Source of the DNA: Paractinoplanes pyxinae
GTDB taxonomy: Bacteria > Actinomycetota > Actinomycetes > Mycobacteriales > Micromonosporaceae
DNA length: 64,000 bases
Direction: 5' to 3'
NCBI RefSeq assembly: GCF_026626335.1
Contig: NZ_JAPNTZ010000007.1
Span: 1 to 64,000 of the forward strand
The translations under genes and the position numbers were made by a program. Under the pieces are notes generated by a model that ran no database searches, was not told the DNA's origin, and was given only the letters and a program-made list of their open reading frames with translations. Below, piece after piece: positions 15,146 through 24,154 of the stretch. How positions within the stretch are numbered: position 1 is the first letter of the stretch; every line of letters begins with the position of its first letter.

Positions 15146-16532
15146 CCTCGACGACATCTTCGGTTCGCTGGGCCGCCAGGCCGACGCGATCCCGCTCGGC
15201 ACCGCCGAGCAGGCCCGTAAGCGGGGCCGGCAGCGCAGCCGCAACGGCGCGCTGATCGCGGCGGGCGCCGCCGTGTGCCTGGTGCTGGCCGGCGTCGGTG
15301 TCATGGTCCGACCCCAGCGCCACGCCGACCATCCGGTCACCCCGGCCCCCTCGGCCGGCCCGTTGCCGGTGGTGGGCTCGCCACTCGAGTTCGACCCGCC
15401 GGTGCGGGAATCGTCGGCCCCGGACGTGGCCGGCGGCAAGGTCTACACCGCGTGGAAGGCGGGCGACGGCAAGGTGACCGTGGCCGGAGCCGACCTGCAC
15501 ACGGGCCGGCTCGACTGGAAAGTGACCGGCATGGGCCTCGACGACGAGATCGTCTCGTACGGGGTCCGCGCGGCCGAGCAGGGAATCATGGTCGCCGTCA
15601 ACGACCAGATCTACGTGTACGACCCGGCCCACGAGAACGCGAACGACTGGGTGCTGACCGCCGGCGATCTCGACGAGGTCGTGCCGTTCGACCAGGCGCT
15701 CATCCGCCGGTGGGACATCAACGGGCAGATCGACGCGCACAACTGGCGCACCGGCCGGAAGCTGTGGACGCTCGAGCCCCAGGCCGACAAGGCTGTACGC
15801 CTGATCGGGGTGCGGGCCCCCAGCGACGGCCTCACGGCCGACAGCCACTCCGACGGCCGGATGCTGGCGGTGACCAGCAGCGGCAAGATCCAGGTGCGCG
15901 ACGCCGCGAGCGGTCAGTTGCAGAGGACGATCACGCCCGCGTCACCGGCCCAGGCGGGCAGCATGTTCGTGGCGTACGACGGGTGGCTCTACGAGGGCGG
16001 GCCGCCGTGCTGCGACAGTTCGGCCTACCGGGTGGTCGCCACGAATCTGGCCACCGGGGAGTCGTCGGTCGTGCTCACCGAGGGGGTCGGTCACGCGCTG
16101 GGCGGGCTGGACGTCTGCGGGCCGGACCGGGTGTGCGTGCTGGATCAGAAGGACGGCGGCACATCGGTGTCGGCCGTCGACGTGCGGCAGCGCAAGAAGA
16201 TCTGGACGGTGGCCGGCCCGCCCGACGGAAGCTCGCTCTCCTCCTACAACGGCACCATGCTGATCGGTGGCGGCCAGAACATCGTGCTGCTCGACGCGAA
16301 GGGCGACGAGCTGTTGAGCACCCCCGCCATCCACGTCGACTGGCTCGACCCGAACCGGCTCCTGGTCATGCCCATCACGGGCGCCGGCACCGTGTCGGTC
16401 TTCGACATCACCACCCGCAAGCTGACCGAGCTCGGCACTGTCCCCCAGCGCGTCGACATGTGCGCCCACTCGGCCGACCGCCTAGTCTGTCCCACCACCA
16501 CCGACCTGCGCATCTACAGCCTGACCGGCTGA
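15135..16532 (+). CDS. Membrane-anchored PQQ-type beta-propeller protein, possible anti-sigma partner
   Basis: 465 residues. A short cytoplasmic N-terminus with a basic stretch (ARKRGRQRSRNG) precedes one membrane segment (GALIAAGAAVCLVLAGVGVMV, about residues 38–58) and a Pro-rich linker. The rest is extracytoplasmic and made of repeated WD/PQQ-like blades (VYTAWKAGDGKVTVAGADLHTG, ITGAGTVSVFDITTRKL). A CC pair occurs in GGPPCCDSS. No zinc anti-sigma (HxxxCxxC) motif is seen, so an anti-sigma role rests on the 11-nt overlap with the sigma gene and the topology. Confidence 0.8.
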   Translation: MPTDLDDIFGSLGRQADAIPLGTAEQARKRGRQRSRNGALIAAGAAVCLVLAGVGVMVRPQRHADHPVTPAPSAGPLPVVGSPLEFDPPVRESSAPDVAGGKVYTAWKAGDGKVTVAGADLHTGRLDWKVTGMGLDDEIVSYGVRAAEQGIMVAVNDQIYVYDPAHENANDWVLTAGDLDEVVPFDQALIRRWDINGQIDAHNWRTGRKLWTLEPQADKAVRLIGVRAPSDGLTADSHSDGRMLAVTSSGKIQVRDAASGQLQRTITPASPAQAGSMFVAYDGWLYEGGPPCCDSSAYRVVATNLATGESSVVLTEGVGHALGGLDVCGPDRVCVLDQKDGGTSVSAVDVRQRKKIWTVAGPPDGSSLSSYNGTMLIGGGQNIVLLDAKGDELLSTPAIHVDWLDPNRLLVMPITGAGTVSVFDITTRKLTELGTVPQRVDMCAHSADRLVCPTTTDLRIYSLTG

Positions 16533-16537
16533 TCCGC

Positions 16538-17617
16538 TCAGCGGATGACGCGGCCCTTGAGCACGATGCGGCTCGGCGCGCGGACCACTCGCAGGTCCGC
16601 GCGCGGGTCGGCCTCGTAGACGATGAGGTCGGCCAGGCCGCCTTCGACCAGGCCGGGGAAGCCCAGCCAGTCGCGGGCGCGCCAGGAGGCGGCGGCGAGG
16701 ATGTCCTCGGCGGGGAGGCCGGCCTCTTCGAGGATCAGCATCTCTTCGGCCACGAGGCCGTGGCGGATGCCGCCGCCGGCGTCGGTGCCGACGTAGATGG
16801 GGACGCCGGCCTCGTGGGCGGCGCGCACCACGCCGGGGAAGCCGTCGCGCAGGCGGATCATGTGGTCGGCGTACTTGTCGAACTTGCCCCGGGCCCGGTC
16901 GGCGATGCCGCCGAACGTGCGGATGTTGATCATCGTGGGGACCAGGGCGGTGCCGCGGCGGGCCATCTCGTCGATCAGGTCGAGAGACAGGCCGGTGCCG
17001 TGTTCCACAGAGTCGACGCCGGCCCGGACCATGATGTCGACGCCCTCCTCGGAGAACGTGTGCACGGCGGCCCGCACCCCGGCCGCGTGCGCGGCGTCGA
17101 CCGCGGCGGCCATGGTCTCGGCGTCCCAGGACGGCGCCAGGTCGCCCTTGTCGCGGTGGATCCAGTCGCCGACGAGCTTGACCCACCCGTTGCCGGCCGC
17201 GGCCTGATCGGTGACGGCCGCCCGTACGTCGGCGACCCCGTCCACCTCGATGCCGACGTCCCGTAGATACCGCTTCGGCGGCGCCACATGCCGTCCGGCC
17301 CGGGCCAGCCGCGGAATCTCCGGCTCGTCCTCCAGTTCCGGGTACGGGAAGGGCGACCCGGCGTCCCGCAGCGCCAGCACCCCGGCGTCCCGGTCGGTCA
17401 CCGCGAGTTCGCGCGCCTGATCGAGGCTGGTGATCGGCTTGGCCCCGAACGCGATCCCCAGGTGGCAGTGCGCATCGACCAGCCCCGGCACCACGAACCC
17501 GCCGTCACTGATCGTCTCAGCGTCCTTGACCGGCTCGAACGTGACCCGATCCCCCACCAGCCAGAGATCTCTCACATCACCGTCGGGCAGCACCGTGCCC
17601 CGCACATGCAAAGCCAT
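16538..17617 (-). CDS. Amidohydrolase family protein
   Basis: 359 residues. It is a metal-dependent TIM-barrel hydrolase of the imidazolonepropionase/prolidase-like branch. Seen: GLVDAHCHLG (HxH metal ligands, about residue 50), NGWVKLVGDW with the bridging-lysine position, AAVHTFSEEG and SVEHGTGL as the next two histidines, GTDAGGG with the catalytic aspartate, and a C-terminal beta-sandwich strand GGLADLIVYEADP. The metal site is complete, so it is probably active; the substrate is not evident. It converges with the propeller gene with 5 nt between stops. Confidence 0.88.
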   Translation of the reverse strand: MALHVRGTVLPDGDVRDLWLVGDRVTFEPVKDAETISDGGFVVPGLVDAHCHLGIAFGAKPITSLDQARELAVTDRDAGVLALRDAGSPFPYPELEDEPEIPRLARAGRHVAPPKRYLRDVGIEVDGVADVRAAVTDQAAAGNGWVKLVGDWIHRDKGDLAPSWDAETMAAAVDAAHAAGVRAAVHTFSEEGVDIMVRAGVDSVEHGTGLSLDLIDEMARRGTALVPTMINIRTFGGIADRARGKFDKYADHMIRLRDGFPGVVRAAHEAGVPIYVGTDAGGGIRHGLVAEEMLILEEAGLPAEDILAAASWRARDWLGFPGLVEGGLADLIVYEADPRADLRVVRAPSRIVLKGRVIR

Positions 17618-17642
17618 GGAACAGTCTTACCCGACGACTACA

Positions 17643-18248
17643 TCACTTGCCCGGGCGGCCGACCTTCTCGAGGAAGTCGCGCCTGCGCGTCCACCCCGGG
17701 AGATCCAACGTGATCTCCCACGGCTCGCGCACCGTGACCAGCTCATCGGTGTGCAGCTGCTGGTGGTAGTTGCCGTCCGCACCAAGGCGGTACTGCGTGA
17801 AGGTCACTCGCTCTTCGAGCGGATCGATGATCCAGTAATGCGAGATTCCGGCCATTGCGTATTTCTTCATCTTGCTCGTTCGGTCGTCGTGCTTCGAGGA
17901 CCGAGAGATGACCTCCACGACCAGCGGCACGTCGTCGGGCAGCACCGGCGACCGGTTGGCGCCCTCCACCCGGATGAGGACGACGTCGGGTTTGAGCTCA
18001 GTGCGCCGCCCGATCGCGACGGCCTGCTCACCGTTTACGACGAACTCATATTCCGGACAATGTTCCTCGATCGCGACAGCCGTCCGCATCGCGATGACTT
18101 GGTGCAGGGGAAGCGCGTGGGGGGTCAAGACGAGCCTTCCGTCGATCAACTCGTAGCGAAGATCCTCGGGAAGGTCAGCCAGGTCGTCGACGGTCAAGTC
18201 GTGCCGCTCGAGCAGATGAGGGTCGACCAGAGAGAGAACAGCGGTCAT
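17643..18248 (-). CDS. Uma2 family (DUF820) restriction-endonuclease-like protein
   Basis: 201 residues. It shows the PD-(D/E)XK-like Uma2 pattern: YELIDGRLVLTPHAL, the LKPDVVLIR strand, DVPLVVEVISRSSKHDDRTSK with the catalytic E-x-S region, and KYAMAGISHYWIIDP. Uma2 proteins are very common in actinobacteria and cyanobacteria, usually without a known biological role. The start at 18248 is chosen because GAGGAGG lies directly upstream; an ATG 14 codons earlier is less likely. Confidence 0.88.
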   Translation of the reverse strand: MTAVLSLVDPHLLERHDLTVDDLADLPEDLRYELIDGRLVLTPHALPLHQVIAMRTAVAIEEHCPEYEFVVNGEQAVAIGRRTELKPDVVLIRVEGANRSPVLPDDVPLVVEVISRSSKHDDRTSKMKKYAMAGISHYWIIDPLEERVTFTQYRLGADGNYHQQLHTDELVTVREPWEITLDLPGWTRRRDFLEKVGRPGK

Positions 18249-18320
18249 CGAATCCTCCTCGATGGAATCGCGTTCGATCATACTAGTCACCCGACAAGCT
18301 GCTCTATGCCAATGTTGAGC

Positions 18321-18342
18321 AGGCCGGCGACGGCGCCGGCCT
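18321..18342 (-). terminator. Probable terminator of ffh
   Basis: AGGCCGGCG and its exact complement CGCCGGCCT (9 bp, loop ACGG) lie 10 nt past the ffh stop codon. A strong GC stem without a U-run. Confidence 0.65.
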
Positions 18343-18351
18343 GACCGCAGC

Positions 18352-19911
18352 CTATTTCTTGTCGTCGTCCTTCTTCTGCTGCTTCATCAGCTTGTTGAAG
18401 TCGAGGTTGGGCAGATTGAAGCCGCCGCCGGCACCGCCCAGGGCATTCGGGTCGAGGCCCGGGGGCAGCTGGGGCATGCCGCCCGGGAAGCCCGCCGGCA
18501 GGCCGCCGCCACCGCCCGTACGGGGACGGTTGTTTCCGCCCTTGGTGCCCTTGCGCTTGTTCTTCGGGCTCTTCGTGGCCTTGCGCCGGTTGCCGCCGGG
18601 CAGGCCCATCATGCCGCCCATCTGCTTCATCATCTTCTGCGCGTCGGCGAAGCGGTTGAGCAGCTGGTTGACGTCCATGACCGTCACGCCGGAGCCGTTG
18701 GCGATGCGGGCGCGGCGGGAGCCGTTGAGGATCTTGGGGTTGGTGCGCTCGCCCGGGGTCATCGAGCGGATGATCGCCGCGACCTTGTCGAAGTGCTTGT
18801 CGTCCAGCTCGGCCAGCTGGTCCTTCATCTGGCCCATGCCGGGCATCATGCCGAGGATGTTGGCGATCGGGCCCATCCGCCGCACGGCGATCAGCTGGTC
18901 GAGGAAGTCTTCCAGCGTGAAGGTCTCACCGGCGAGGAGCTTGCCGGTCATCTTCTCTTTCTGGTCCTCGTCGAAGGCCGCCTCGGCCTGCTCGATGAGG
19001 GTCAGCACGTCGCCCATGCCGAGGATGCGGCTGGCCATCCGGTCGGGGTGGAAGAGGTCGAAGTCCTCGAGCTTCTCACCGGTCGACGCGAACAGGATCG
19101 GCTCGCCGGTGACGTGCCGGACGGACAGCGCGGCGCCACCGCGGGCGTCGCCGTCGAGCTTCGAGAGCACCACGCCGGTGATGCCGACGCCGTCACGGAA
19201 GGCCTCGGCCGTCTGCACCGCGTCCTGACCGACCATGGCGTCGATGACGAACAGGACCTCGTCGGGGTCGACCGCGTCGCGGATGTCGCGGGCCTGCTGC
19301 ATCATCTCTTCGTCGATGCCGAGACGACCGGCGGTGTCGACGATGACGATGTCTTTGGCGGTGCGCACGGCGACGTCGATCGAGTCCTTGGCGACCTTCA
19401 CCGGGTCGCCGACGCCGCTGCCGGGCTCGGGCGCGTACACGTCGACACCGGCCCGGCCGCCGACCACCTGAAGCTGGTTGACCGCGTTGGGACGCTGCAG
19501 GTCGGCCGCGACCAGCAGCGGCTGGTGGCCCTGGCCCTTGAGCCAGCGCGACAGCTTGCCGGCCAGGGTCGTCTTACCGGCGCCCTGCAGACCGGCCAGC
19601 ATGATCACGGTGGGTGGCTGCTTGGCGAACTGCAGCCGCCGCCCCTCGCCGCCGAGGACGTTGACGAGCTCCTCGTGGACGATCTTGATGATCTGCTGGG
19701 CCGGGTTGAGCGCCTGCGAGACCTCGGCCCCGCGGGCACGCTCCTTGAGGTTGAAGATGAAGGCCTTGACCACGGGCAGCGCGACATCGGCCTCGAGCAG
19801 CGCGAGACGGATCTCGCGCGCGGTGGCGTCGATGTCGGCGTCGGTGAGCTTGCCCTTGCCCCGGAGCTTGGTGAAGATCCCGGAGAGGCGGTCACTCAGA
19901 GTGTCAAACAC
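18352..19911 (-). CDS. ffh: Signal recognition particle protein Ffh (SRP54)
   Basis: 519 residues. The N domain (about 1–85) precedes the GTPase domain with G1 GLQGAGKTTLAGKL, AADLQRPNAVNQL, G3 VDTAGRLGIDEE and SKLDGDARGG. A Met-rich M domain (GPIANILGMMPGMGQ to MKQMGGMMGL) binds signal peptides and SRP RNA. The tail after about residue 430 is Gly/Pro/Lys-rich and ends KKDDDKK. It delivers membrane proteins together with FtsY, encoded at 48–49 kb. The start is GTG with GGGAAG upstream. Confidence 0.97.
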   Translation of the reverse strand: MFDTLSDRLSGIFTKLRGKGKLTDADIDATAREIRLALLEADVALPVVKAFIFNLKERARGAEVSQALNPAQQIIKIVHEELVNVLGGEGRRLQFAKQPPTVIMLAGLQGAGKTTLAGKLSRWLKGQGHQPLLVAADLQRPNAVNQLQVVGGRAGVDVYAPEPGSGVGDPVKVAKDSIDVAVRTAKDIVIVDTAGRLGIDEEMMQQARDIRDAVDPDEVLFVIDAMVGQDAVQTAEAFRDGVGITGVVLSKLDGDARGGAALSVRHVTGEPILFASTGEKLEDFDLFHPDRMASRILGMGDVLTLIEQAEAAFDEDQKEKMTGKLLAGETFTLEDFLDQLIAVRRMGPIANILGMMPGMGQMKDQLAELDDKHFDKVAAIIRSMTPGERTNPKILNGSRRARIANGSGVTVMDVNQLLNRFADAQKMMKQMGGMMGLPGGNRRKATKSPKNKRKGTKGGNNRPRTGGGGGLPAGFPGGMPQLPPGLDPNALGGAGGGFNLPNLDFNKLMKQQKKDDDKK

Positions 19912-19976
19912 AGTGCGACTTCCCGTTGGTCAGAAGAGAGCGGCGATAGGGCAAGCCTAGCCGCCCGCGCGACGCC

Positions 19977-20207
19977 TCACCGGTTCCGCATGCGGTACGT
20001 CTTCTGAGCCGCCTCGATACGCCGCTGGGTGCGGGTTCCCGGGGCCAGGCCCTTCTTGGCCTTCGAGTACAGGTAGTACCCGCCGCCGACCGCGAGAGCC
20101 CCCACGATCAGGTAGAACAGCACGGGGCCGATCAGCGAGCTGACCACCCAGCCGACTGCGATCACTCCGGCGATCAGCGCCACCAGAAATGCCACGGCCT
20201 TACCCAT
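19977..20207 (-). CDS. Small membrane protein of unknown function
   Basis: 76 residues. Two adjacent hydrophobic segments (VAFLVALIAGVIAVGWVVSSL and VLFYLIVGALAVGGGYYLY) form a hairpin in the membrane, followed by a basic cytoplasmic tail (SKAKKGLAPGTRTQRRIEAAQ). GGGAGG is 5 nt before the ATG. The gene lies just upstream of ffh in the same direction and may be co-transcribed. I do not recognise a family. Confidence 0.75.
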   Translation of the reverse strand: MGKAVAFLVALIAGVIAVGWVVSSLIGPVLFYLIVGALAVGGGYYLYSKAKKGLAPGTRTQRRIEAAQKTYRMRNR

Positions 20208-20391
20208 CCCGGCCTCCCAAGATAAAAGTTCGACCTCCACCATGACCCAGCCGGGCAAGCTCGCGCATCGGCCGTAACCCTGAGCGTTTCCCCGTAGGGG
20301 TTGAACACGATTGAGTACTCGAAATCGCCCATAACCGGCCGAACCGGATGGAGCCTCGCAACTAGCCAACAAGGGCGCCGTTGGGCGGACC

Positions 20392-22044
20392 GTGAGCCCC
20401 CGGATCCTCCAGTTGACGCCGTGGCCGGTGCGCCGGCGCCTGCTCGGCCAGGTGCAGCGCCGGTTGCTGCCGCTCGTCCCCGAGTCCCGCCGTCTGCGAA
20501 CGGCCCGGCAGATCGTCCCGCTCAGCCCGGCCTCCCGGTCCACGAGGGCGGCGCGCCGGCTCGATGCGCACCCCGCAGGCGTACGCCGGGAAAATTGCGA
20601 CCGGGTGCTCGACGCCCTGACCAGCGCCGGCATCGAGTGGTTCCGCATTCCCGTGGCGGCATTGACGCGTACGGGCGTGGCGGTGGCCGAGACCGACCGG
20701 CATCGCGCCGTCGGTGTCCTCAAGAGCCTCGGCGCGCACCTGCAGGTCCTCGCGCCCCGCGTGTGGCGGCTGAGCTGGCCCGTCACCGATCCCGAGGGCC
20801 GCCTGACGCTGGGTTCCGAGTACGGCTGCGAGATCGAGTTCTGGCGGGCCGAGGGCGGCAACCTGGTCGGCCCGCGCGGCAACCCGGTGGCCGACGTGGT
20901 GCCGGCCGGCGAGCCCGGGATCGCCGTGGCCGAGCCGGTGTTCGGCCCGTTCCGAACGGCCGGGAACACCCGCCGCTACCGCACCCGTGAGGTGTTCACG
21001 ATGGTCAGCCCGGACCGGGTGGCCTTCCCGATCGACGCCGTCTACACCTGGGTCGACGGCGACGACCCGGCCTGGCGGGCCCGCAAGGCCCGGGCGCTGC
21101 GCGAGAACGGCTGGGTGGCCGGCTCCAACGAGCAGACGGCCAACGACTCACGCTTCCTCTCCCGCGACGAGCTCCGGTTCTCGCTGCGCTCGCTGCACGC
21201 GTACGCGCCCTGGATCCGCCACGTCTTCGTGGTGACCGACGACCAGGTACCCGCCTGGCTGGACACCTCGCGCGACGACCTGACCGTGGTGAGCCACCGC
21301 GAGATCTTCGGCGGCACCGGGCGGCTGCCCACCTTCAACTCGCAGGCGATCGAGTCGCGGCTGCACCGGATCCCCGGGCTGAGCGAGCACTTCCTCTATC
21401 TGAACGACGACGTCTTCCTGGGCCGGCCGGTGGCGCCCGAAATGTTCTTCACCCCGGGCGGGCTGACCCGCTTCTTCCCGTCCGGCGCGCTGGTCGGCTC
21501 GGCCCCGCGCACGCCGTGCGACACCCCGGCCGACTCGGCCGGCAAGAACAACCGCGACCTCATCCAGAGCGCGTTCGGGCGGGTGCTGACGCGGAAGATG
21601 AAGCACACGCCGCACCCGTCGCGGCGCAGCGTGCTGGCCGAGATCGAGGAGCGTTTCGCCGACCGGGTGGCGGCGACGGCCGGGCACCAGTTCCGGCACC
21701 CCGAGGACATCGCGCTGCTGTCGTCGCTGCAGCAGTACTACGCGTATCTGACCGGGCGGGCCGCACCGGGCCAGATCCAGTACCTCTACACGGATCTGGC
21801 CGACCCCCAGACGCCGTTCCGGCTGGCCCGCCTGCTGCACGACCGGCACCTCGACGCGTTCTGCCTCAACGACACGTATTCCAGTCCCGAGGCGATCGCC
21901 GAACAGGCCGCGCTGCTGGCCGAGTTCCTGCCGGCCTATCTGCCTTTCCCGTCCCGCTGGGAATTGGCGCAGCCCCGGACGACCACGCGTCCGGTGGTGG
22001 CTCGCCAGAAAACCCGCGCGCCGCAATGGGAGGCCGCGCGGTGA
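20392..22044 (+). CDS. Stealth family sugar-phosphate transferase (capsule polymerase-like)
   Basis: 550 residues. All conserved Stealth regions can be found: CR1 FPIDAVYTWVDGDDP (about residue 214), CR2 DSRFLSRDELRFSLRSLH through HVFVVTDDQVPAWL, CR3 EHFLYLNDDVFLGRPV (about 331), and later the FCLNDTYS region. Stealth enzymes transfer sugar-1-phosphate to build phosphodiester-linked capsule or cell-wall glycans. The 200 residues before CR1 are family-variable. The start is GTG with a GGGCGGA site. Its stop overlaps the next gene as GTGA, so sugar-nucleotide oxidation and polymerisation are coupled in one operon. It opens the glycan island. Confidence 0.92.
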   Translation: MSPRILQLTPWPVRRRLLGQVQRRLLPLVPESRRLRTARQIVPLSPASRSTRAARRLDAHPAGVRRENCDRVLDALTSAGIEWFRIPVAALTRTGVAVAETDRHRAVGVLKSLGAHLQVLAPRVWRLSWPVTDPEGRLTLGSEYGCEIEFWRAEGGNLVGPRGNPVADVVPAGEPGIAVAEPVFGPFRTAGNTRRYRTREVFTMVSPDRVAFPIDAVYTWVDGDDPAWRARKARALRENGWVAGSNEQTANDSRFLSRDELRFSLRSLHAYAPWIRHVFVVTDDQVPAWLDTSRDDLTVVSHREIFGGTGRLPTFNSQAIESRLHRIPGLSEHFLYLNDDVFLGRPVAPEMFFTPGGLTRFFPSGALVGSAPRTPCDTPADSAGKNNRDLIQSAFGRVLTRKMKHTPHPSRRSVLAEIEERFADRVAATAGHQFRHPEDIALLSSLQQYYAYLTGRAAPGQIQYLYTDLADPQTPFRLARLLHDRHLDAFCLNDTYSSPEAIAEQAALLAEFLPAYLPFPSRWELAQPRTTTRPVVARQKTRAPQWEAAR

Positions 22045-23288
22045 GCTTCGACGTGGTCATTCTGGGTCTGGGGTACGTCGGTCTGCCGCTCGCCCATCAA
22101 GCGGTGCGCGCGGGGCTGTCCGTTGCGGGTTTCGACGTGCAACCCGATGTGGTCGCGGCGCTCGCCAACGGCCGCTCACACGTCGACGACCTGAGCGATG
22201 CCGACATCGGGCAAATGCTCGCCGGCGGTTTCACCCCGACCACCGACGAAACGCTGATCGCCGATGCCCGCAACGCCGTGATCTGCGTGCCCACGCCGCT
22301 GAGCGAGGGTGACGGGCCGGATCTGCGAGCGGTCACGGGCGCCGCCGCCGCGATCGGCCGGAATCTTCGTACGGGAATGCTGGTGGTTCTGGAATCGACG
22401 ACTTATCCCGGCACGACGGACGAGGTGGTGCGGCCCCTGCTCGAACAGGAATCGGGACTGGTGGCGGGATTCGACTTCCACCTGGCGTTCTCGCCCGAAC
22501 GCATCGACCCCGGCAACGAGCAGTTCGGCCCGAGCAACACGCCCAAGGTGGTCGGCGGGTACACGCCGGCCTGCACCGAACGCGCTGCCGTTTTCTACGA
22601 ACGATTCGTCGACACCGTCGTGCGTACGCGGGGAACTCGCGAAGCCGAAACCGCCAAGCTGCTCGAGAACACGTACCGGCACGTCAACATCGCCCTGGTC
22701 AACGAGATGGCCCGGTTCTGCCACGAGCTCGGCATCGATCTGTGGGACGTCATCCACGCCGCGTCGACCAAACCGTTCGGCTTCCAGGCGTTCTATCCGG
22801 GCCCCGGCGTGGGCGGCCATTGCATTCCGATCGACCCGAATTACCTTTCGCACAACGTGCGCAGCAAGCTCGGCTATCCGTTCCGCTTCGTCGAGCTGGC
22901 CCAGGAAATCAACACCACCATGCCCGCGTACGTGGCCCGGCGCGCCCAGAATCTGCTGAACTCAGACGGCCAGGCCGTTCACGGCGCCACGATCCTGCTG
23001 CTGGGCGTCACCTACAAGCCCGACATCGCCGACCAGCGCGAGTCCCCCGCCACTGCCCTGGCTCGCCACCTGGTTGCCTTGGGCGCCAACGTTATTTTCC
23101 ACGACCCGCTCGTACCACAGTGGATGGTGCCACGCGCCGACGACCTGGAAGGCACGGTCACGTCGGCCGATCTGGTGATCCTGGTGCAGAACCATCGTGC
23201 CTACGACGCCGACCACCTGGCCCGTCTGGCGAAACGCTTCTTCGATACCCGCGGCGCCACCACGATCCCGGACGCGCACCGCCTCTAG
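22041..23288 (+). CDS. Nucleotide-sugar 6-dehydrogenase (UDP-HexNAc type)
   Basis: 415 residues. Rossmann motif ILGLGYVGLPLA at the N-terminus; STTYPGTTDEVV and FSPERIDPGN typical of the UDP-N-acetylglucosamine/mannosamine dehydrogenase (WbpA/WecC) branch; catalytic Cys at about 260 in GVGGHCIPIDP; C-terminal VTYKPDIADQRESPA. It would oxidise C6 of a UDP-amino sugar to the uronic acid with two NAD+. The GTG start overlaps the Stealth stop and has GGGAGG 7 nt upstream. At the other end the stop codon overlaps the stop of the convergent gene within the palindrome CTAG. Confidence 0.93.
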   Translation: MSFDVVILGLGYVGLPLAHQAVRAGLSVAGFDVQPDVVAALANGRSHVDDLSDADIGQMLAGGFTPTTDETLIADARNAVICVPTPLSEGDGPDLRAVTGAAAAIGRNLRTGMLVVLESTTYPGTTDEVVRPLLEQESGLVAGFDFHLAFSPERIDPGNEQFGPSNTPKVVGGYTPACTERAAVFYERFVDTVVRTRGTREAETAKLLENTYRHVNIALVNEMARFCHELGIDLWDVIHAASTKPFGFQAFYPGPGVGGHCIPIDPNYLSHNVRSKLGYPFRFVELAQEINTTMPAYVARRAQNLLNSDGQAVHGATILLLGVTYKPDIADQRESPATALARHLVALGANVIFHDPLVPQWMVPRADDLEGTVTSADLVILVQNHRAYDADHLARLAKRFFDTRGATTIPDAHRL

Positions 23289-24073
23289 CCGGCCACGTGG
23301 GCGGTGCTGTCGAGCCAGTGCTGGGCGAGGCCGGCCTCCCCGTCGACGCTGACGCCGGCCAACGGGAGCCGCCGGGTGAGGGTCAGCAGCAGTGCGCCGG
23401 CCGGCCCGCTCACGGTCACGTCGGCCGGCTGGGAACCGCGCCGCCAGACCGCCCCGTCCGGCCGCCGTTCCACGAACCAGGCGGCGTCGGAGTCGGTAGC
23501 CCGCCACTGCAAGGTCTGGCCGGTGCCGCTTATCGCGTCGGCGGATTCGGACCGGAGCATCCGCCACGTGGGCGAGGTCAGCATCGCGAGGTGGTTGTCG
23601 ATGAGCGCGGCCGCCACGGCAGGATCGACGTCGGTCGCCCGGCCCGCGGCGCTGTCGGCGTCGGCGCCGTGCACCACCGCCTCGTTGAGGGAGCTGGACA
23701 TCCAGAACTGCGTGCCGGTCCGCTCGTCCCCCGCCGCGTTGAACACCGGAGCGGCGGCGAGCGCGTCATCGGTGCACGCGGCCGCGACCCGCCGCGACGA
23801 AGTCGCAAGCCAGGCCGGCCACTCGCCGGGATCAGTGGGCAGCACGGCCATCTCGGTGGGCAGCCGGGTGGGGTCGGTGATGCGCCGCTCGATGATCTCG
23901 GCGACCCAGTTCTGCGTCTGGCCCAAGTGCTCGACCAGTTCCTTGACGGTCCAGCCGGGCGTGGTCGGCACCACGGCGCCGGGCCCCGCCGCGGCAGCCG
24001 ATTCGGCCAGCCGCCGGGTGTGCTCGACGATCGCCTGCCGGGCCTGTTCCGCGTTCAGCTCGTTGGTCTCCAT
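23285..24073 (-). CDS. Maleylpyruvate isomerase-like (DinB/MDMPI fold) protein
   Basis: 262 residues. The N-terminal four-helix domain has PGWTVKELVEHLGQTQNWVAE with the metal-binding His region, and the C-terminal domain holds SSLNEAVVHGADAD and ISGTGQTLQWRAT. This is the MDMPI_N/TIGR03083 type, whose known member is a mycothiol-dependent maleylpyruvate isomerase; most relatives have unknown thiol-dependent reactions. The location next to aromatic-degradation genes is suggestive, but the hydroxyquinol route does not need an isomerase. It may be independent. Confidence 0.85.
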   Translation of the reverse strand: METNELNAEQARQAIVEHTRRLAESAAAAGPGAVVPTTPGWTVKELVEHLGQTQNWVAEIIERRITDPTRLPTEMAVLPTDPGEWPAWLATSSRRVAAACTDDALAAAPVFNAAGDERTGTQFWMSSSLNEAVVHGADADSAAGRATDVDPAVAAALIDNHLAMLTSPTWRMLRSESADAISGTGQTLQWRATDSDAAWFVERRPDGAVWRRGSQPADVTVSGPAGALLLTLTRRLPLAGVSVDGEAGLAQHWLDSTAHVAG

Positions 24074-24154
24074 GCCGCTACAGACCAGCCGACCCACCAG
24101 AACTCATCGGCCGGCAGGTCCGTCAACGCAAGCGGACGGGCGTCGGGCCGTGCG

